A DNA stretch of 6,815 nucleotides from Synergistota bacterium (GTDB lineage: Bacteria > Synergistota > JAGHAJ01): positions 1 to 6,815 of the forward strand of contig JAGHAJ010000104.1 of NCBI GenBank assembly GCA_021161545.1, written 5' to 3'. Position 1 is the stretch's first letter. Every line of letters starts with the position of its first letter. The notes beneath the pieces were generated by a model. The model was not told the origin of the DNA and did no database searches. It saw only the letters and a list, made by a program, of their open reading frames with translations. Positions 1 through 6,633 of this stretch are shown here, piece by piece. The position numbers and the translations under genes were made by a program.

Positions 1-712
1 CAATTTGAATAGATTTAATCCAGTTGAAGGCATAAAAAGGATGTTCTCCTTGCGTTCTGTAGTTGAATTGGCTAAATCTATAGCTAAGGCGGTAATTATA
101 GGTTATATCTTGTATATTTCTATAAAGGGTGCGTATCCGTTTCTTATAGATACTATGAAGATGTCTCCACTTGTTGCTATGATAGAAGTCGGTAAGATAG
201 TTTTCTGGACAGTAGTTAAGGCAATGGTTGTGCTTTTGATACTTGCTGTTGTGGATTATTATTACCAGAGGTGGGAATTTGAGAAGAACATAAGGATGAC
301 GAAGCAGGAGATTAAAGATGAGTATAAGCAAACAGAAGGTGATCCTCAAATAAAGGCACGAATAAGGAGAAAACAACTGGAACTTGCCAAGAAGAGAATG
401 ATGCAGGAGCTGCCAAAGGCAGAAGTTGTTATAACTAACCCTGTATTTATTGCAGTTGCTTTGAGGTATGATCCGGATGTTATGAACGCTCCTGTGGTTG
501 TTGCCAAAGGTCAAAGATTGATAGCACAGAAAATAAAAGAAATAGCAATGAAGTATGATATCCCTATTGTTGAGAACAAACCTCTTGCGAGAGTTCTCTT
601 TTTTAACGTGGAGGTAGGAGAGGAGATTCCACCAGATTTGTATCAGGCGGTAGCAGAGTTATTGGCATTTGTTTATAATATTAAGCGTAAGAATATAGCT
701 GAGGTGGTTTAG
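1..712 (+). CDS. flhB: Flagellar export gate/switch protein FlhB, 5'-truncated by window edge
   Basis: FlhB is an inner-membrane component of the flagellar type III export apparatus. Its cytoplasmic domain switches substrate class from rod/hook to filament. The reading frame is open to the window edge (first whole codon at base 2), and the first visible residues (FNPVEGIKRMFS) match an internal FlhB segment, so the TTG at base 5 is an internal Leu and not a start. About 236 codons are visible; the family is usually about 350-380 residues, so roughly 120 N-terminal residues are missing. Counting from base 5, two hydrophobic segments lie near residues 25-45 and 65-85 (the last two of four membrane helices). 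A charged linker follows (MTKQEIKDEYKQTEGDPQIK), then the cytoplasmic domain with PVVVAKG and ENKPLARVLF. The autocleavage motif, normally NPTH, is NPVF at residues 145-148 (bases 437-448). The stop codon directly abuts the flhA start. Identification is very secure. Confidence 0.97.
   Translation, partial: NLNRFNPVEGIKRMFSLRSVVELAKSIAKAVIIGYILYISIKGAYPFLIDTMKMSPLVAMIEVGKIVFWTVVKAMVVLLILAVVDYYYQRWEFEKNIRMTKQEIKDEYKQTEGDPQIKARIRRKQLELAKKRMMQELPKAEVVITNPVFIAVALRYDPDVMNAPVVVAKGQRLIAQKIKEIAMKYDIPIVENKPLARVLFFNVEVGEEIPPDLYQAVAELLAFVYNIKRKNIAEVV
701..707 (+). promoter_or_regulatory. Ribosome binding site supporting the TTG start of flhA
   Basis: GAGGTGG lies five bases upstream of the TTG at 713 and inside the last codons of flhB. 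It justifies the non-ATG start and implies translational coupling between flhB and flhA, because the flhB stop (710-712) is immediately followed by the flhA initiation codon. Confidence 0.75.
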
Positions 713-2776
713 TTGAATAATACGGGTCTCACTACAAATTACACGTGGTTGAAATACAGCGATATAGTGGTAGCAGTTGCTGTAGTCATGGTTGTTGTTA
801 TGATGGTTATTCCTCTGCCACCATATGTGTTGGACATACTTATATCTTTTAACATCACATTTGGTGTTTTGTCTCTTTTGATGACATTTTATATAGGTAA
901 ACCACTGGATTTTTCAGTGTTTCCCTCATTATTATTGGTGGCTACACTTTATAGGTTGGCGTTGAATGTATCTACTACGAGGTCCATATTGCTTCATGCA
1001 TATGCGGGTGAGGTGATAGTTGCCTTTGGAAGATTCGTAGTGGGTGGAAATGTAATAGTTGGTATTATAGTCTTTCTGATACTCGTTATAATTCAATTTA
1101 TAGTTATCACAAAGGGTGCTGAACGGGTGGCTGAAGTTGCAGCGAGGTTTACCCTTGATGCTATGCCCGGTAAACAGATGAGTATAGATGCTGACTTGAA
1201 TGCAGGACTGATAACAGACGCGGAAGCAAGGGCAAGGAGAGCTGAAATACAGAGGGAGGCAGATTTTTATGGTGCTATGGATGGTGCTTCAAAGTTTGTG
1301 AAAGGAGATGCGATAGCTGGTATCATTATTACGATAATAAATATAGTGGGTGGATTGTCTGTAGGTGTACTGCAGAAGGGTATGTCTTTATCTGAAGCCG
1401 TTAGTACGTATACTATATTGACTGTTGGGGATGGTTTATCAGCGCAAATTCCAGCTTTGATATTGTCTACAGCTACTGGTATAATAGTTACAAGGGCAGC
1501 GTCTGAACATAATCTTGGAAGGGATCTTGTCAGACAGCTTACATCCCAGCCGAGGCCTTTGTTTATTGCTTCGGGAATGTTGCTCTTCCTTGGAGCGATT
1601 CCGGGACTACCTACTGTGCCTTTTTGGGTTTTGGGGGCTGCAATGGGTGGTTTAGCTTATTCCATGAGAAGAGCGGCAGTAAAGGAGAAGGTGGTTTCGA
1701 AGGAAGAGGCCAAGAAGGTAGAAGAGAAAAGAAAGGGACCGGAAGATGTTTCTTCTCTTATACAGGTCGACCCTATGGAGATAGATATAGGGTATAGTTT
1801 AATACCACTGGTTGACCCGAAACAGGGAGGGGATATTCTTGATAGAATAACCATGATAAGGAGACAGATGGCAATGGAGATGGGTATAATAGTTCCTCCT
1901 ATAAGGATAAGAGATGATATGAGGTTGGAACCCGATGAATATGTTATAAAGATAAAGGGTGCAGATGTGGGAAGGGCAAAACTGATGGTGGACCACTTTC
2001 TTGCTATGAATCCAGGTGTGGCTGAAGAAGAGATAGAGGGTATTCCCACTACGGAGCCTGCCTTTGGCTTACCTGCTGTGTGGATTACGGAGGATGTAAA
2101 ACACAAGGCAGAGAGCCTTGGATATACTGTGGTTGATCCGCCATCGGTGATGGCTACGCATCTCACTGAAATCATAAAGAGATATGCTGCAGATTTACTG
2201 ACACGGCAGGATGTGAGAAAGTTAATAGATATGGTAAAAGAGAATTACCCGGCTGTAGTGGAAGAGATGTCAAAGGTTCTGGAGGTAGGGGATGTGCAGA
2301 AGGTTCTTCAGAACCTTTTAAGGGAAGGGATTCCTATAAAGGATATGGTTACAATACTTGAGACGCTTACGGATTATGCCAAGGTGACAAGTGATGTTGT
2401 GCTCCTGACTGAGTATGTAAGGGCATCCTTGGCGAGGCATATAACACAGCTTTACCAGTCTCCAGATGGGATAATTCGTGTTATAACACTCTCTCCAGAG
2501 ATAGAGGATGCCGTTTCTTCTGGTGTTAGCAGGACGGAAACTGGTATAAATATTGCTGTTGACCCAGCATTAGCATCGAAAATAGTTAATAATCTGGCTA
2601 AGGTTGTAGAGAATGTTGCTTCAAAGGGAGTACAACCAGTAGTGCTGTGTAGTCCGAAGATAAGATATTACTTTAAGATTTTTATACAACATAATTTCCC
2701 AACACTCGTTGTGCTATCTTATAATGAGATTTCTCCGACTGCTAAAGTTGAATCTGTTGGAGTGGTGACACTGTGA
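713..2776 (+). CDS. flhA: Flagellar export gate protein FlhA
   Basis: FlhA forms the nonameric export gate of the flagellar type III system. It couples proton flow to export and docks chaperone-substrate complexes through its cytoplasmic ring. The 687 residues match the usual 680-700. The N-terminal half is membrane-embedded, with hydrophobic segments near residues 17-33, 39-61, 70-80, 109-132, 200-220, 240-260, 280-300 and 302-315. Family signatures include LYRLALNVSTTRSILL (79-94) and the FHIPEP loop (about 135-200) with MPGKQMSIDADLNAGLI and ADFYGAMDGASKFVKGD; the Asp of KGD (D199) corresponds to a conserved acidic residue thought to act in proton coupling. A Lys/Glu-rich linker near 320-345 leads to the cytoplasmic domain, which ends in the typical VVLSYNEISP segment. 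The start is TTG with a good ribosome binding site and no gap after flhB. The end overlaps the flhF start by one base. Nothing essential appears to be missing. Confidence 0.98.
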   Translation: MNNTGLTTNYTWLKYSDIVVAVAVVMVVVMMVIPLPPYVLDILISFNITFGVLSLLMTFYIGKPLDFSVFPSLLLVATLYRLALNVSTTRSILLHAYAGEVIVAFGRFVVGGNVIVGIIVFLILVIIQFIVITKGAERVAEVAARFTLDAMPGKQMSIDADLNAGLITDAEARARRAEIQREADFYGAMDGASKFVKGDAIAGIIITIINIVGGLSVGVLQKGMSLSEAVSTYTILTVGDGLSAQIPALILSTATGIIVTRAASEHNLGRDLVRQLTSQPRPLFIASGMLLFLGAIPGLPTVPFWVLGAAMGGLAYSMRRAAVKEKVVSKEEAKKVEEKRKGPEDVSSLIQVDPMEIDIGYSLIPLVDPKQGGDILDRITMIRRQMAMEMGIIVPPIRIRDDMRLEPDEYVIKIKGADVGRAKLMVDHFLAMNPGVAEEEIEGIPTTEPAFGLPAVWITEDVKHKAESLGYTVVDPPSVMATHLTEIIKRYAADLLTRQDVRKLIDMVKENYPAVVEEMSKVLEVGDVQKVLQNLLREGIPIKDMVTILETLTDYAKVTSDVVLLTEYVRASLARHITQLYQSPDGIIRVITLSPEIEDAVSSGVSRTETGINIAVDPALASKIVNNLAKVVENVASKGVQPVVLCSPKIRYYFKIFIQHNFPTLVVLSYNEISPTAKVESVGVVTL
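2298..2319 (+). other. Strong short hairpin inside flhA followed by TTTT
   Basis: A perfect palindromic pair AAGGTTCT / AGAACCTT (2300-2307 and 2310-2317) can fold into a stem of about 9 pairs with a UUCA loop. The stem is extended by a G-U pair (2299/2318) and an A-U pair (2298/2319). The descending arm runs into TTTTA, which gives an intrinsic-terminator-like shape, though the stem is short and the T run is only four bases. It encodes an ordinary FlhA segment (QKVLQNLL), so it may be a by-product of codon choice. A role in attenuation or mRNA processing is only a possibility. Confidence 0.3.
2759..2765 (+). promoter_or_regulatory. Ribosome binding site of flhF
   Basis: GGAGTGG sits in the last codons of flhA. 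It is 7 bases from a possible GTG start at 2773 and 10 bases from ATG at 2776, so spacing does not decide between them. The ATG is preferred because it overlaps the flhA stop (TGATG) and gives an N terminus (MKFAKKRIFIA) close to other FlhF proteins. Confidence 0.6.
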
Positions 2777-3966
2777 TGAAATTTGCCAAGAAGCGCATAT
2801 TCATAGCTAATACCGAGTCGGAAGCAGTAAGGATGGCCAAGGAGAGCTTGGGGAGCAATGCTGTTATTATATCTTCTCGTAGGATAAAGAAGGGGGGATT
2901 CTTGGGGCTTTTTGCGAAGAAGATGGTGGAAGTTACAGCAGGCGTGCCGGTGGAGGAAGAAAAGAAAAGGGGAATAGATTTTGATATCTTGGCTCAACTG
3001 CTTTCAAGGAGGCATGCAGAGGAAAGTGCGATTCCCGAAAAAAATGGGAATACCCAAAGTAGTGATATAGCTGTGCAGATCCAAGAGATGAAGAATATGA
3101 TTGCTACTTTTATAGAACATACGCTTCCTTCTAAGAATGGTGATATGTTCTTTAGCACGCTTCCACAATCCCTGAAGGGACTGTACAATAAAATGATCGA
3201 GAATGAGGTGAATGAAGGTATAGTTAAGGGTATATTTAGTGAGTTCTTGAAAGAGATTCCTAAGGAAGAGGATCTTGAGGGCAAGGAAGAGATTGTAAAC
3301 AAGCTGTTGGAATATGTTAGTAGGAAGATTCCTGTTTCTGGTCCTATAGTGGTAGATGATGGTAAAACTCCTATGGTGGTAGTTATGGTTGGTCCCACTG
3401 GTGTTGGAAAAACTACTACTATTGCTAAATTAGCTGCTATATATACCTTATATGAAAGGAAGGATGTTGCCCTTATAACGGCAGATACCTACCGGGTAGC
3501 TGCTGTGGAACAATTGAAAACTTATGGTAAAATTATAGGTATACCTGTTGAGGTAGTTTTTACTCCTCAGGAGATAAGACAGGCAGTGGAGGAGCATATG
3601 GATGCCGATCTCATCTTGATAGATACAGCAGGTAGGAGTCAGCATGATGAGATGAAGATGTCTGAACTCAAAGCATATATTGAAGGTGCGGAGCCGACAG
3701 AGACACACCTTGTTCTGAGTGCTACCACCAAATATAAAGACCTTGAGGATGCGGTTGAAAGATTCAGCTGTGTCCCTTTGGATAAGTTTGTCTTTACAAA
3801 GTTGGATGAGACTACAACTTTTGGTAATATACTGAATATAGTTGTGAAATATAGGTATCCTTTGTCTTATATAACAAATGGGCAGAATGTTCCTAATGAT
3901 ATAGAGGTGGCAGATTCCATGAAAATAGCAAGGGGACTTCTCGGTATGGAAGTATTTTATAGTTAG
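2776..3966 (+). CDS. flhF: Flagellar biosynthesis GTPase FlhF (SRP-family)
   Basis: FlhF is the third SRP-type GTPase, beside Ffh and FtsY. It acts at the membrane to place new flagella and is controlled by FlhG. From ATG 2776 it has 396 residues, typical for the family. The N-terminal B domain (about 1-60, with RIFIANTESEAVRMAKESLGSNAVIISSR) is followed by a variable acidic linker (about 60-120), a helical N domain (about 120-195) and the NG GTPase domain. GTPase motifs are intact: G1 P-loop GPTGVGKTT (206-214), DTYR (237-240) followed by AAVEQLK, G3 DTAGR (283-287), G4 TKLD (341-344) and the closing GQNVPNDIEVAD segment. GTG at 2773 is an alternative start that would add one Met. The gene overlaps flhA by one base and lies 11 bases before flhG, its functional partner. 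An A7 run (3038-3044) lies in the linker. Identification is very secure. Confidence 0.97.
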   Translation: MKFAKKRIFIANTESEAVRMAKESLGSNAVIISSRRIKKGGFLGLFAKKMVEVTAGVPVEEEKKRGIDFDILAQLLSRRHAEESAIPEKNGNTQSSDIAVQIQEMKNMIATFIEHTLPSKNGDMFFSTLPQSLKGLYNKMIENEVNEGIVKGIFSEFLKEIPKEEDLEGKEEIVNKLLEYVSRKIPVSGPIVVDDGKTPMVVVMVGPTGVGKTTTIAKLAAIYTLYERKDVALITADTYRVAAVEQLKTYGKIIGIPVEVVFTPQEIRQAVEEHMDADLILIDTAGRSQHDEMKMSELKAYIEGAEPTETHLVLSATTKYKDLEDAVERFSCVPLDKFVFTKLDETTTFGNILNIVVKYRYPLSYITNGQNVPNDIEVADSMKIARGLLGMEVFYS

Positions 3967-3971
3967 GGGAG
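3965..3971 (+). promoter_or_regulatory. Ribosome binding site of flhG
   Basis: AGGGGAG overlaps the flhF stop codon (3964-3966) and lies six bases before the flhG ATG. This is near-ideal spacing and supports both the ATG start and flhF-flhG translational coupling. Confidence 0.75.
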
Positions 3972-3977
3972 TTTCAG

Positions 3978-4877
3978 ATGGTGGATCAGGCACAGCAGTT
4001 GAGAAATTTGGTTAAAAAGTCCAGCAAGATACCGCTTAAACGGGGACAGTTCAAGGTTAACCTGTCGAGGGTTATAGCAGTTGCAAGTGGTAAGGGTGGT
4101 GTTGGAAAGACTAATTTTGTTGCGAACATGGGTATTACTATGTCGCGTTTGGGTAAGAGGGTGATTATAGTAGATGCTGACCTTGGTCTTGCAAATGTTG
4201 ACCTTGTGTTTGGTATTAGTCCCAAATATCATCTGGGTCATGTAATATCTGGAGAGAAGAAGCTTAGTGAAATAGTGGTTGATGCTCCAGAAGGGGTGAA
4301 AATTGTTGCAGGTGGTGCTGGTATAGCAGAACTTGCTAATATGAACGATACAGATAGGGTGAGGTTTATAGGGAGTTTGGGAGAGCTTGAAGATATGGCT
4401 GATATTATCCTCATAGATACAAGTGCTGGTATATCAAACAATGTTTTAGGGTTTATCTTAGCTGCAGACGAGGTTATTATAATTACAACTACAGAACCCA
4501 CTGCTATAAGGGATGCTTATGGGGTTATAAAAGTACTTGCAAGAGAAAACAGAGAAATTGATATGAAACTTGTAGTTAATATGGTTGAAGATGAAGAGGA
4601 AGCAGAGGATGTTGCAAATAGGATAAGGATGGTCGTTAGTCAGTTTCTTGGCTCTAACATAGAGTATATCGGTTACATACTGCGGGACAGTGGTGTGCAG
4701 CGTGCAGTCTTGCGATCGGAACCTTTTGCTATTGCCTTTCCTAAATCGAAGGCAGCAAAGTGTATCTCTGAAATAGCGGGTAGGTTAGTGCACCTTGAAA
4801 TGGAAGGGCGTGCCCAGGGAAAGGGTATAAAATCGTTTTTGTTCAGGTTACTGCGACTTAATAGTAGGAGGAAATAA
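3978..4877 (+). CDS. flhG: MinD/ParA-type ATPase FlhG (YlxH/FleN), flagellar number regulator
   Basis: FlhG is a MinD-like ATPase that limits flagellar number or pattern by stimulating the FlhF GTPase and by interacting with C-ring components. The 299 residues fit the family. The N terminus carries DQAQQLR (3-9), the DQAxxLR activator motif known to contact FlhF, so the start at ATG 3978 is well supported. The ATPase core has the deviant Walker A GKGGVGKT (38-45) with the signature Lys (K39), VDADLGLANVD (65-75) as switch I region, and IDTSAGI (146-152) with D147 as the Walker B/switch II Asp. The C terminus (about 282-299, IKSFLFRLLRL plus basic residues) looks like the amphipathic membrane-targeting helix of MinD/FlhG proteins. 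It lies 11 bases after flhF, as expected for the pair. Its stop codon is in the same frame as the following PilZ gene, nine bases upstream of that ATG. Confidence 0.97.
   Translation: MVDQAQQLRNLVKKSSKIPLKRGQFKVNLSRVIAVASGKGGVGKTNFVANMGITMSRLGKRVIIVDADLGLANVDLVFGISPKYHLGHVISGEKKLSEIVVDAPEGVKIVAGGAGIAELANMNDTDRVRFIGSLGELEDMADIILIDTSAGISNNVLGFILAADEVIIITTTEPTAIRDAYGVIKVLARENREIDMKLVVNMVEDEEEAEDVANRIRMVVSQFLGSNIEYIGYILRDSGVQRAVLRSEPFAIAFPKSKAAKCISEIAGRLVHLEMEGRAQGKGIKSFLFRLLRLNSRRK
4866..4871 (+). promoter_or_regulatory. Perfect but distant Shine-Dalgarno for the PilZ gene
   Basis: AGGAGG occurs in the last codons of flhG and is the strongest ribosome binding site in the window. It is 15 bases from the PilZ ATG at 4887, well beyond the usual 5-10. 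Only TTT, ATC and GAT codons lie between the flhG stop and that ATG, so no common start codon sits closer in this frame. Initiation may depend on ribosomes that have just terminated at flhG. Confidence 0.55.
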
Positions 4878-4886
4878 TTTATCGAT

Positions 4887-5564
4887 ATGGAATTATCCAA
4901 GCTTTTGAGACCAGGTGATAAGGTGTGGTTAGAGGTGCTTGCGGGCAATTATAAGGGTAGTTATCCAAGCGTGGTGGAAGGTGTAGGTAGGGATGCCATA
5001 GTAGTTGGGCACCCTTTTGTAAAGAGTGCGTTGCTCCCATTGGCGCACGGTACGAAGGTTAGGGTTACCTTTAAGGGAAGGGGGGCACTTTATACCTTTG
5101 AGAGCAGAGTTAAAGGTAGAGGAATTGAAGGAGTTTTAGTCCTGTATCTGGAGTTGCCGGAAAAAATAGACAGGATTCAGAGGAGAAGGTTTGTTAGATT
5201 GGAAGTGATACTACCGTTTTACTATAAAAAGGGTAATGAGGAGAAGTATAAAAGTGGTATGATAAAGGATATAAGTGGCTCTGGTGTGAGGGCTGTGGTT
5301 GATAAGGGTATAAATGTGGGTGATACTCTCCAGGTGTTTATTGATCTTTATGGTAAGAGTAAGCCAAATAAGGTAGTTGATATGGGTGGAATAATAGCAG
5401 TAAAGGCGGTTGTTGTGAGACAGGTGATAAATCCGAATTTTAATGATAAGAAGAGGAAAGAGGTTGGGATGGAGTTTGTGGAGATGTCTGAAAAGGATAG
5501 GCAGAAAATTGTAAGGTTTATATTTGAAAAAGAGAGATTATCACGGCAGAAGGGGTTGTTGTGA
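4887..5564 (+). CDS. YcgR/MotI-type flagellar brake, PilZ-domain c-di-GMP receptor
   Basis: The 225-residue protein has an N-terminal beta-rich YcgR-like domain (about 1-90, LRPGDKVWLEV start, no signal peptide) and a C-terminal PilZ domain (about 95-220). The PilZ c-di-GMP motifs are intact: RxxxR within QRRRFVR (R100-R104) and D/NxSxxG as DISGSG (D128, S130, G133). The downstream conserved segment ends in GMEFVEMSEKDRQKIVRFIFEKER, typical of PilZ proteins. Related two-domain proteins (E. coli YcgR, B. subtilis MotI/DgrA) bind c-di-GMP and slow the motor through MotA or the C-ring. The same role here is inferred from domains and from its place between flagellar and chemotaxis genes. It is in frame with flhG across a single TAA. 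Its stop ends one base before the cheB start. The domain call is strong; the partner protein is unknown. Confidence 0.9.
   Translation: MELSKLLRPGDKVWLEVLAGNYKGSYPSVVEGVGRDAIVVGHPFVKSALLPLAHGTKVRVTFKGRGALYTFESRVKGRGIEGVLVLYLELPEKIDRIQRRRFVRLEVILPFYYKKGNEEKYKSGMIKDISGSGVRAVVDKGINVGDTLQVFIDLYGKSKPNKVVDMGGIIAVKAVVVRQVINPNFNDKKRKEVGMEFVEMSEKDRQKIVRFIFEKERLSRQKGLL
5548..5555 (+). promoter_or_regulatory. Ribosome binding site that fixes the TTG start of cheB
   Basis: AGAAGGGG, inside the end of the PilZ gene, is 10 bases upstream of TTG 5566. The alternative in-frame TTG at 5524 has no convincing ribosome binding site, would overlap the PilZ gene by 41 bases, and would add 14 residues unlike any receiver-domain N terminus. 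TTG 5566 is therefore preferred. Confidence 0.65.
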
Positions 5565-5565
5565 A

Positions 5566-6618
5566 TTGCCAAAGATTAAGGTAATGGTAGTAGATGATTC
5601 CGCATTTATGAGAAAGGTTATCAAGGATATGCTTGAAGAGGACCCCGATATTGAGGTAGTGGCTACTGCAAGGGATGGTATGGATGCCATAAAGAAGTTG
5701 GTAGATATAAGGCCAGATGTAATTACGCTTGATTTAGAGATGCCACGCCTTAATGGTCTGGATACATTGGGCTATATAATGAGTGAAACACCTACACCGG
5801 TGATAATGCTGAGTAGCTACACTCAAGAGGGTGCTGATGCGACATTAAAAGCCCTTGACTATGGAGCAGTGGACTTTGTTCCAAAACCTTCTGGTCCGAT
5901 TTCTATGGATATAAGAAAGGTAAAGGATGAACTGATAAGAAAGATAAAGTCAGCTGTTGGTATAAACCTTAGTATGGTGAAGTTTAAAGAGGTTTCTCCG
6001 ATTAAAAAGAAGAAGGAAGTCAAAGGTGTACCTTATTTGAAGACTGCTGAGAAGATACTTGTTATAGGAACGTCTACAGGAGGGCCTCGGGCGCTACAAG
6101 AGGTGGTTCCTAAAATTCCTGCAGATATAGAATCTGGCATACTAATTGTTCAACATATGCCTCCAAAGTTTACAAGATCTCTTGCAGAAAGGTTGGACTC
6201 TTTATCTGAACTCGTAGTAAAGGAGGCAGAAGATGGCGATAAGGTATCGCCGGGTGTTGCTCTTGTTGCACCTGGTGATTACCATATGGTTGTAGAGAGG
6301 GATGACAAGGAGTTTAGGGTAAGGAATGTCAAGACTCCACCTATAGGTAAGCTTAGACCTGCAGTTGATGTTACGATGTTATCTGTTGCAGAGGTGTGGA
6401 ATGGTTTTATTGTTGGTGTTATAATGACAGGTATGGGGAAAGATGGAGCAAAGGGCATGTTGATGATAAAGAAAAGGGGTGGTAGGACCATAGTTGAGGA
6501 TAAATCTACCTGTGTTGTGTATGGAATGCCACGGGCAGTTGTGGAGATAGGGGCTGCCGATATTATAGTTCCTCTCTATGAAATTCCCAAAAAGATAGTT
6601 GAGATTATAAAAAGCTGA
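5566..6618 (+). CDS. cheB: Chemotaxis protein-glutamate methylesterase/deamidase CheB
   Basis: CheB removes methyl groups from, and deamidates, glutamyl sites on chemoreceptors, and CheA phosphorylation activates it. Starting at TTG 5566 it has 350 residues, the usual length. The receiver domain (about 1-120) has acidic pair D10-D11, phospho-acceptor D56, S83 in MLSSYT and K107 in PKPSG. A short Lys-rich linker (about 140-158, with IKKKKEVKG) leads to the methylesterase domain (about 162-350), with the catalytic triad S170 in GTSTGGP, H197 in VQHMPP and D293 in TGMGKDGA. All key residues are present. The first residues from this start (MPKIKVMVVDDSAFMR) are a textbook receiver N terminus. It starts one base after the PilZ stop and ends 15 bases before cheA, its kinase. 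The pairing with cheA matches the Firmicute fla/che order. Confidence 0.97.
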   Translation: MPKIKVMVVDDSAFMRKVIKDMLEEDPDIEVVATARDGMDAIKKLVDIRPDVITLDLEMPRLNGLDTLGYIMSETPTPVIMLSSYTQEGADATLKALDYGAVDFVPKPSGPISMDIRKVKDELIRKIKSAVGINLSMVKFKEVSPIKKKKEVKGVPYLKTAEKILVIGTSTGGPRALQEVVPKIPADIESGILIVQHMPPKFTRSLAERLDSLSELVVKEAEDGDKVSPGVALVAPGDYHMVVERDDKEFRVRNVKTPPIGKLRPAVDVTMLSVAEVWNGFIVGVIMTGMGKDGAKGMLMIKKRGGRTIVEDKSTCVVYGMPRAVVEIGAADIIVPLYEIPKKIVEIIKS

Positions 6619-6625
6619 AAGGGGG
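6619..6625 (+). promoter_or_regulatory. Ribosome binding site of cheA
   Basis: AAGGGGG follows the cheB stop directly and is eight bases upstream of ATG 6634. A second in-frame ATG at 6640 (codon 3) has 14-base spacing and is less likely. Confidence 0.7.
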
Positions 6626-6633
6626 AAAGAGAT

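Noticed and set aside
5-7. TTG at base 5 as the start of flhB
   Set aside because: The frame is open upstream to the window edge and the sequence here matches an internal FlhB segment between membrane helices, so the gene begins outside the window.
1657-2175. Long antisense open frame (172 codons) opposite flhA
   Set aside because: It lies wholly within secure flhA coding sequence. Its product is low-complexity Ser/Ile-rich with no recognisable domain, as expected from the complement of purine-rich codons.
3448-3993. Antisense open frame of 181 codons opposite the FlhF GTPase domain
   Set aside because: It is a shadow of conserved flhF codons. Its translation has no family resemblance, and no promoter or ribosome binding site is apparent.
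4875-4886. flhG and the PilZ gene as one gene broken by a nonsense mutation
   Set aside because: Both halves are complete for their families. FlhG has its C-terminal membrane helix, the PilZ protein has its full N-terminal domain, and an AGGAGG precedes the second gene. Two genes are the simpler reading.
5524-5565. Upstream TTG at 5524 as the start of cheB
   Set aside because: It would add 14 residues not seen in CheB and overlap the PilZ gene by 41 bases without a ribosome binding site. TTG 5566 has a good site and a canonical N terminus.
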